Source: Frigoribacterium sp. Leaf186
Lineage (GTDB): Bacteria; Actinomycetota; Actinomycetes; Actinomycetales; Microbacteriaceae
Direction of reading: 5' to 3'
Assembly: GCF_001423905.1 (NCBI RefSeq)
Contig: NZ_LMPQ01000001.1
Coordinates: forward strand, 675,829-739,828
Length of the DNA: 64,000 nucleotides
In this document: piece after piece, positions 61,427 to 64,000 of the stretch
How positions within the stretch are numbered: position 1 is the first letter of the stretch
Layout: each line of letters begins with the position of its first letter
Made by a program: the position numbers and the translations under genes
Notes under the pieces: model-generated
The model's input: the letters and a program-made list of their open reading frames with translations, nothing else
Database searches by the model: none
Told to the model about the DNA's origin: nothing

Positions 61427-62464
61427 TCAGCGCGTGCGGACCTTCTGGCAGCGCGGGCAGAAGTGGCTCGAGCGGTTCATGAAGGCCTCGCGCACGATCG
61501 GGGTGCCACAGCGCGGACACGGTCGCCCCTGCTGCCCGTAGGCGGCCAGGCTGTGGCTGAAGTAGCCCGACTGGCCGTTCACGTTGACGTACTGCGCGTC
61601 GAAGCTCGTGCCCCCCTCGCCGAGGGCCTTGAGCAGGACGACCCGCACCTCGGCGAGCAGCATGCGGGCCCGCGCCCTCGAGAGCGACTCGGTCGGCTGC
61701 TCGGGGTGGACGCGCGCGGCCCAGAGGCTCTCGTCCGCGTAGATGTTGCCGACCCCGCTGAGCAGGCCCTGGTCGAGCAGGGCGCGCTTGACGCCGGTGC
61801 GACGGGCCAGCAACCGGGTGATGACCCGCGGCTCGTCGAAGGCCGGGTCGAGCGGGTCGCGGGCGATGTGCGAGACCTGCTGCGGGACGCGGCGCACCCA
61901 GGCGGCGGGGTCGTCGTCGGTGCCGGCGAGGGCGGGTGCCGGCGGGGCAGGGCGTCCGGCCTCGCCGTCGGCCTCGGCCACGGCCTCGGCCACGGCCTCG
62001 GCCTCGGAACCCAGGAGGCGCGGGCCGGCGAACCCCGCCGCTCGCCCGTCGAGGGTGGGCACCGTCTCGTCGAGCGCCATCGAGCCGAAGATGCGCTGGT
62101 CGACGAAGGCCAGCCGGACCGCCCCGAGGGAGGGGCTCTCGACGTCGAGGCGGATGCGCATGAGGCGGTCGGGCTCGGCGTCACGGCTGCGCAGCAGCAC
62201 CTGCCCGCTCATGCCCAGGTGCGCCACGAGCGCCAGCGGCTGCTCGTGCGGCTCGGCCGGCTCGAACGGGAACCAGAGGAACTTGCCCCGGCGGACGGCC
62301 GAGTCGATCGTGCCGCCGACGAGGCGGTCGACGAAGTCGTCGCTCGGGCCGCGGTGCCGCTTGAGCGAGCGCTGGTCGAGGACGTCGACCGCCGTCACCA
62401 CGGCACCGGCCACGACGGGGTGCAACCCCGCGCGGACGACCTCGACCTCGGGCAGCTCGGGCAC
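61427..62464 (-). CDS. mutM: Formamidopyrimidine-DNA glycosylase MutM
   Basis: MutM removes 8-oxoguanine and formamidopyrimidines. The catalytic N-terminal proline and glutamate (PELPEVE) are intact, the H2TH region reads GVGNIYADE, and a C-terminal zinc finger is present (CPRCGTPI and CPRCQK). The 345-aa chain is longer than the usual 270-290 because of an Ala/Glu/Pro insert of about 45 residues at about 150-195, encoded in part by a 12-bp tandem repeat. It follows rnc by 2 bp. Confidence 0.96.
   Translation of the reverse strand: MPELPEVEVVRAGLHPVVAGAVVTAVDVLDQRSLKRHRGPSDDFVDRLVGGTIDSAVRRGKFLWFPFEPAEPHEQPLALVAHLGMSGQVLLRSRDAEPDRLMRIRLDVESPSLGAVRLAFVDQRIFGSMALDETVPTLDGRAAGFAGPRLLGSEAEAVAEAVAEADGEAGRPAPPAPALAGTDDDPAAWVRRVPQQVSHIARDPLDPAFDEPRVITRLLARRTGVKRALLDQGLLSGVGNIYADESLWAARVHPEQPTESLSRARARMLLAEVRVVLLKALGEGGTSFDAQYVNVNGQSGYFSHSLAAYGQQGRPCPRCGTPIVREAFMNRSSHFCPRCQKVRTR
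61970..62008. repeat. 12-bp tandem repeat inside mutM
   Basis: About three copies of CGGCCTCGGCCA encode an AEAV repeat in the MutM insert. The reading frame is kept, since the unit is four codons. Confidence 0.75.
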
Positions 62465-62466
62465 GG

Positions 62467-63219
62467 TCAGTCGGACGACGCGGCGGCGCGACGTGCGGCC
62501 GCGACCCCGGCGGCCGAGGCGTTCAGGGTCGTCCAGGCCTCGAGGGCCGCGGCCATCTCGGCCTGCTTCTTGCTGCTGCCCGACCCCTCGGCGACACCCT
62601 GTTCGTCACCCAGGGCGACGACGGCGTGGAACCGCTTGTCGTGGTCGGGGCCGCTGTCGGTCACCGAGTACGACGGCATGCCACGCCCGAGGGCGGCGGC
62701 GAGCTCTTGCAGGCTCGTCTTCGGGTCCATCGCGGCGCCGAAGCGGTCGGGGTCGACGAGCAGCGGTGCGACGAGCCGGAGCACCAGCGCGGTCGCGGCC
62801 TCGCCCCCGGCCTCGAGGTAGGTCGCACCGATGATCGCCTCGACGGTGTCGGCGAGGATCGAGTGCTTGTCGCGCCCACCCGTCAGTTCTTCGCCGCGGC
62901 CCAGCCGCAGGTGCGGGCCGAGCCCGACGATGCGGGCGACCTCGGCCAACGCCACGGTGCTCACGAGACTCGCCCGACGCTTGGCGAGGTCACCCTCGTC
63001 GAGGTCGGGGTTCTCGGTGAAGAGCATGACCGTGACGGCCTGCCCGAGGATCGAGTCGCCGAGGAACTCGAGGCGTTCGTTGTTGCCGACGCCGCCGTGC
63101 TCGTACGAGTACGACCGGTGGGTGAGCGCCTGGTCGATCAGGTCGTCGCTCAACTCGATCTGCAGCCGGGACAAGAGAACAGCCCGGTCGGCACCAGGGC
63201 TCGACTCGGGCTGACTCAT
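62467..63219 (-). CDS. rnc: Ribonuclease III
   Basis: RNase III cleaves double-stranded RNA, including rRNA precursors. The 250-aa product has the signature NERLEFLGDSILG, the second metal-binding stretch ADTVEAIIGATYLE, and a C-terminal dsRBD (about 165-235, with GSGSSKKQAEMAAALEA). The start is the ATG at 63219 (MSQPES), with GGTGAG as a weak SD. It lies between rpmF and mutM, the conserved order. Confidence 0.97.
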   Translation of the reverse strand: MSQPESSPGADRAVLLSRLQIELSDDLIDQALTHRSYSYEHGGVGNNERLEFLGDSILGQAVTVMLFTENPDLDEGDLAKRRASLVSTVALAEVARIVGLGPHLRLGRGEELTGGRDKHSILADTVEAIIGATYLEAGGEAATALVLRLVAPLLVDPDRFGAAMDPKTSLQELAAALGRGMPSYSVTDSGPDHDKRFHAVVALGDEQGVAEGSGSSKKQAEMAAALEAWTTLNASAAGVAAARRAAASSD

Positions 63220-63256
63220 GCGCTCACCGCGAGGGTGGACGGGTTCACGTCGGTGA

Positions 63257-63460
63257 TCAGACGTCGGCGACCTTGCGGCCCTTGTACTCCATGTACAGGG
63301 CGGTGCCGGCGCTGTCTTCGACGACCTTGGCACGGTGCGGGAGGCTGTAGGTGACCTTGCCGTTCTCGATCGTCTTGACGAGCTGGACCGGCGTGGCCTT
63401 CCACTGCGAACGACGAGCGTGCGTGTTGGAGCGTGACTGCTTGCGCTTCGGGACGGCCAT
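63257..63460 (-). CDS. rpmF: 50S ribosomal protein L32, cysteine-free form
   Basis: A 67-aa L32 ([21 protein letters not shown] is diagnostic). There is no cysteine, so the CxxC zinc ribbon of the C+ form is absent and this is the zinc-independent type. In many actinobacteria such forms are the main or the zinc-limited version; a C+ paralogue elsewhere cannot be excluded. AGAGAAG stands before the ATG at 63460. Confidence 0.96.
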   Translation of the reverse strand: MAVPKRKQSRSNTHARRSQWKATPVQLVKTIENGKVTYSLPHRAKVVEDSAGTALYMEYKGRKVADV

Positions 63461-63531
63461 GGGTTTCTCTTCTCTCTGTCGGCACCCTCACGGGTGCCTG
63501 GGTCTGACGATGGTGGGTGACGCGGTGGTGT

Positions 63532-64000
63532 TCAGTGCTGCTCGTCGGCCGGGCGCTGGTCGTCGTGACCGGTGCCCTGTGACGTGCCGTCGGCGGGTGC
63601 CGATTCAGCCTGGAACCCTGCCAGGGCCGACCAACGGGGGTCGGCGATCTCGCGGGGTTGGTAGTCGGGGATGTCGTCCACACGCTCGCCCGTTTCGGGG
63701 TCGAGGCCCGGACAATCCGGCCGACAGACCGGCTGGAAGGGCAGTGACAGAACCACTGCGTCTCTGACCACGGGTTCAAGATCCACGTGATCGTCTTGAA
63801 CTTGATAGTCAAAAGCTTCGTCGACATCGTACGCGAAAACCTCGGCGAAATCGACTTCGACGGGCTCGGAGATGTCGCGCAGGCACCGGCTGCACTCGCC
63901 GACCGCCGTGCCCGACACGTGGGCGGACACCAGGATGCCGTCGTGCAGCCCCTCGAGCTTGACGTCGATCGCGATCTCGGCGCCCTTCGGCACCGAGATC
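63532..64000 (-). CDS. yceD: YceD/DUF177 family protein (5' end cut)
   Basis: The C-terminal about 156 residues of the protein encoded before rpmF in most bacteria. The family cysteines are visible: GECSRCLRDI and VCRPDCPGLDPETGE, followed by the WSALAGF-type end. The role is linked to 23S rRNA metabolism in E. coli and plants. The frame stays open to the window edge, so the apparent internal GTG at 63993 should not be taken as the start. The tail is acidic and low complexity. Confidence 0.92.
   Translation of the reverse strand, partial: ISVPKGAEIAIDVKLEGLHDGILVSAHVSGTAVGECSRCLRDISEPVEVDFAEVFAYDVDEAFDYQVQDDHVDLEPVVRDAVVLSLPFQPVCRPDCPGLDPETGERVDDIPDYQPREIADPRWSALAGFQAESAPADGTSQGTGHDDQRPADEQH

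Larger units (their letters stand above)
3068..62022. repeat. Dispersed 9-bp word GGAGGCGCG (36 copies)
   Basis: Plus-oriented copies start at 3068, 6930, 7330, 10550, 15468, 17566, 21111, 23093, 29197, 40021, 41385, 51252, 53503, 54017, 54631, 57530, 58300, 59545 and 62014. Minus-oriented copies span from 4783, 7423, 10699, 15522, 16928, 19212, 23968, 36568, 38178, 47220, 49942, 52885, 53493, 54652, 57550, 59209 and 61327. The usual context is CGAGGAGGCGCGGGT or CGCAGGAGGCGCGGGT. Several 8-of-9 variants also occur. Copies lie in coding DNA in more than one reading frame and on either strand of the gene, and in spacers. Confidence 0.85.

Noticed and set aside
57501-61541. A 1346-codon plus-strand reading frame
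   Set aside because: It is antisense to smc over almost all its length and has no domain I recognise.
3068-62022. The 9-mer as a Shine-Dalgarno element
   Set aside because: GGAGG is an SD core and serves smc, but most copies are inside genes or on the wrong strand or distance from any start.
3068-62022. The 9-mer as Chi or KOPS
   Set aside because: Such guides are strongly strand-biased; here 19 and 17 copies point each way. A genome-scale count is needed to be final.
1-64000. tRNA, rRNA, tmRNA, SRP RNA or CRISPR
   Set aside because: I looked through all gaps and found no cloverleaf, no rRNA segment and no regularly spaced repeats. The SRP RNA gene is not next to ffh or ftsY. Without a covariance search a small RNA could be missed.

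Overview
The window is a GC-rich chromosomal segment (roughly 70% GC by eye) from an actinobacterium, most probably a member of the Microbacteriaceae; I do not name a genus. The signs are the gene order prfB-ftsE-ftsX, the block yceD-rpmF-rnc-mutM-smc-ftsY-ffh-rpsP-khpA-rimM-trmD-rplS-lepB-rnhB-DUF2469-yraN-comM-dprA-xerC-M23-rpsB-tsf-pyrH-frr-cdsA, DivIVA-repeat proteins, GlgE, many GTG starts, many 4-bp start/stop overlaps (ATGA or GTGA), and many TANNNT boxes placed 6-10 nt before a start codon, which suggests leaderless mRNAs. I see no rRNA, tRNA, CRISPR, phage, insertion sequence or plasmid gene.

Layout. 1-4717 (minus): ftsX (cut by the window edge), ftsE, prfB, a small membrane protein and a cysteine desulfurase. 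4807-8325 (plus): glgX, a YbaK deacylase and a cold-shock/DUF1294 fusion, with repeat-rich spacers. 8471-12678 (minus) with divergent 12898-14571: a dipeptide/oligopeptide ABC importer with a fused double ATPase and its lipoprotein receptor. 14605-18349 (minus): a SipW-type signal peptidase with three alternate-signal exported proteins and one membrane-anchored partner, resembling a surface-fibre locus. 18740-23009 (plus): glgE and glgB. With glgX these give maltosyl transfer, branching and debranching of alpha-glucan.

23104-25895 (minus): a thioredoxin/TPR protein and an unusual membrane protein with an internal lipobox. 26134-29149 (plus): a very long coiled-coil DivIVA-like protein and an AI-2E family exporter. 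29194-31839 (minus): a hydrolase, a Cys/His protein, a secreted transglycosylase-like protein and a four-repeat DivIVA-domain protein. 31900-49757 (minus, apart from the M23 protein) is the conserved translation, envelope and recombination block. It is interrupted by a BCCT and a sugar transporter between rpsB and the M23 gene. 50061-64000 continues the block (ffh, ftsY, smc, mutM, rnc, rpmF, yceD) with inserted plus-strand genes for a YbdK-type ligase, LipB-LipA, a TerC protein behind a yybP-ykoY manganese riboswitch, and a histidine phosphatase.

The most unusual signal is not a gene. The 9-mer GGAGGCGCG (extended form near CRAGGAGGCGCGGGT) occurs 36 times by hand count: on both strands almost equally, inside genes in sense and antisense, in spacers, and as inverted pairs that form terminator hairpins. 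This density and arrangement resemble DNA-uptake sequences of Neisseria and Pasteurellaceae, and the window also carries comM and dprA. Other items worth a look are a 25-bp near-perfect hairpin at 7458-7515, the SipW locus with its AT-rich control region, the internal lipobox protein, and the long structured rpsB leader.
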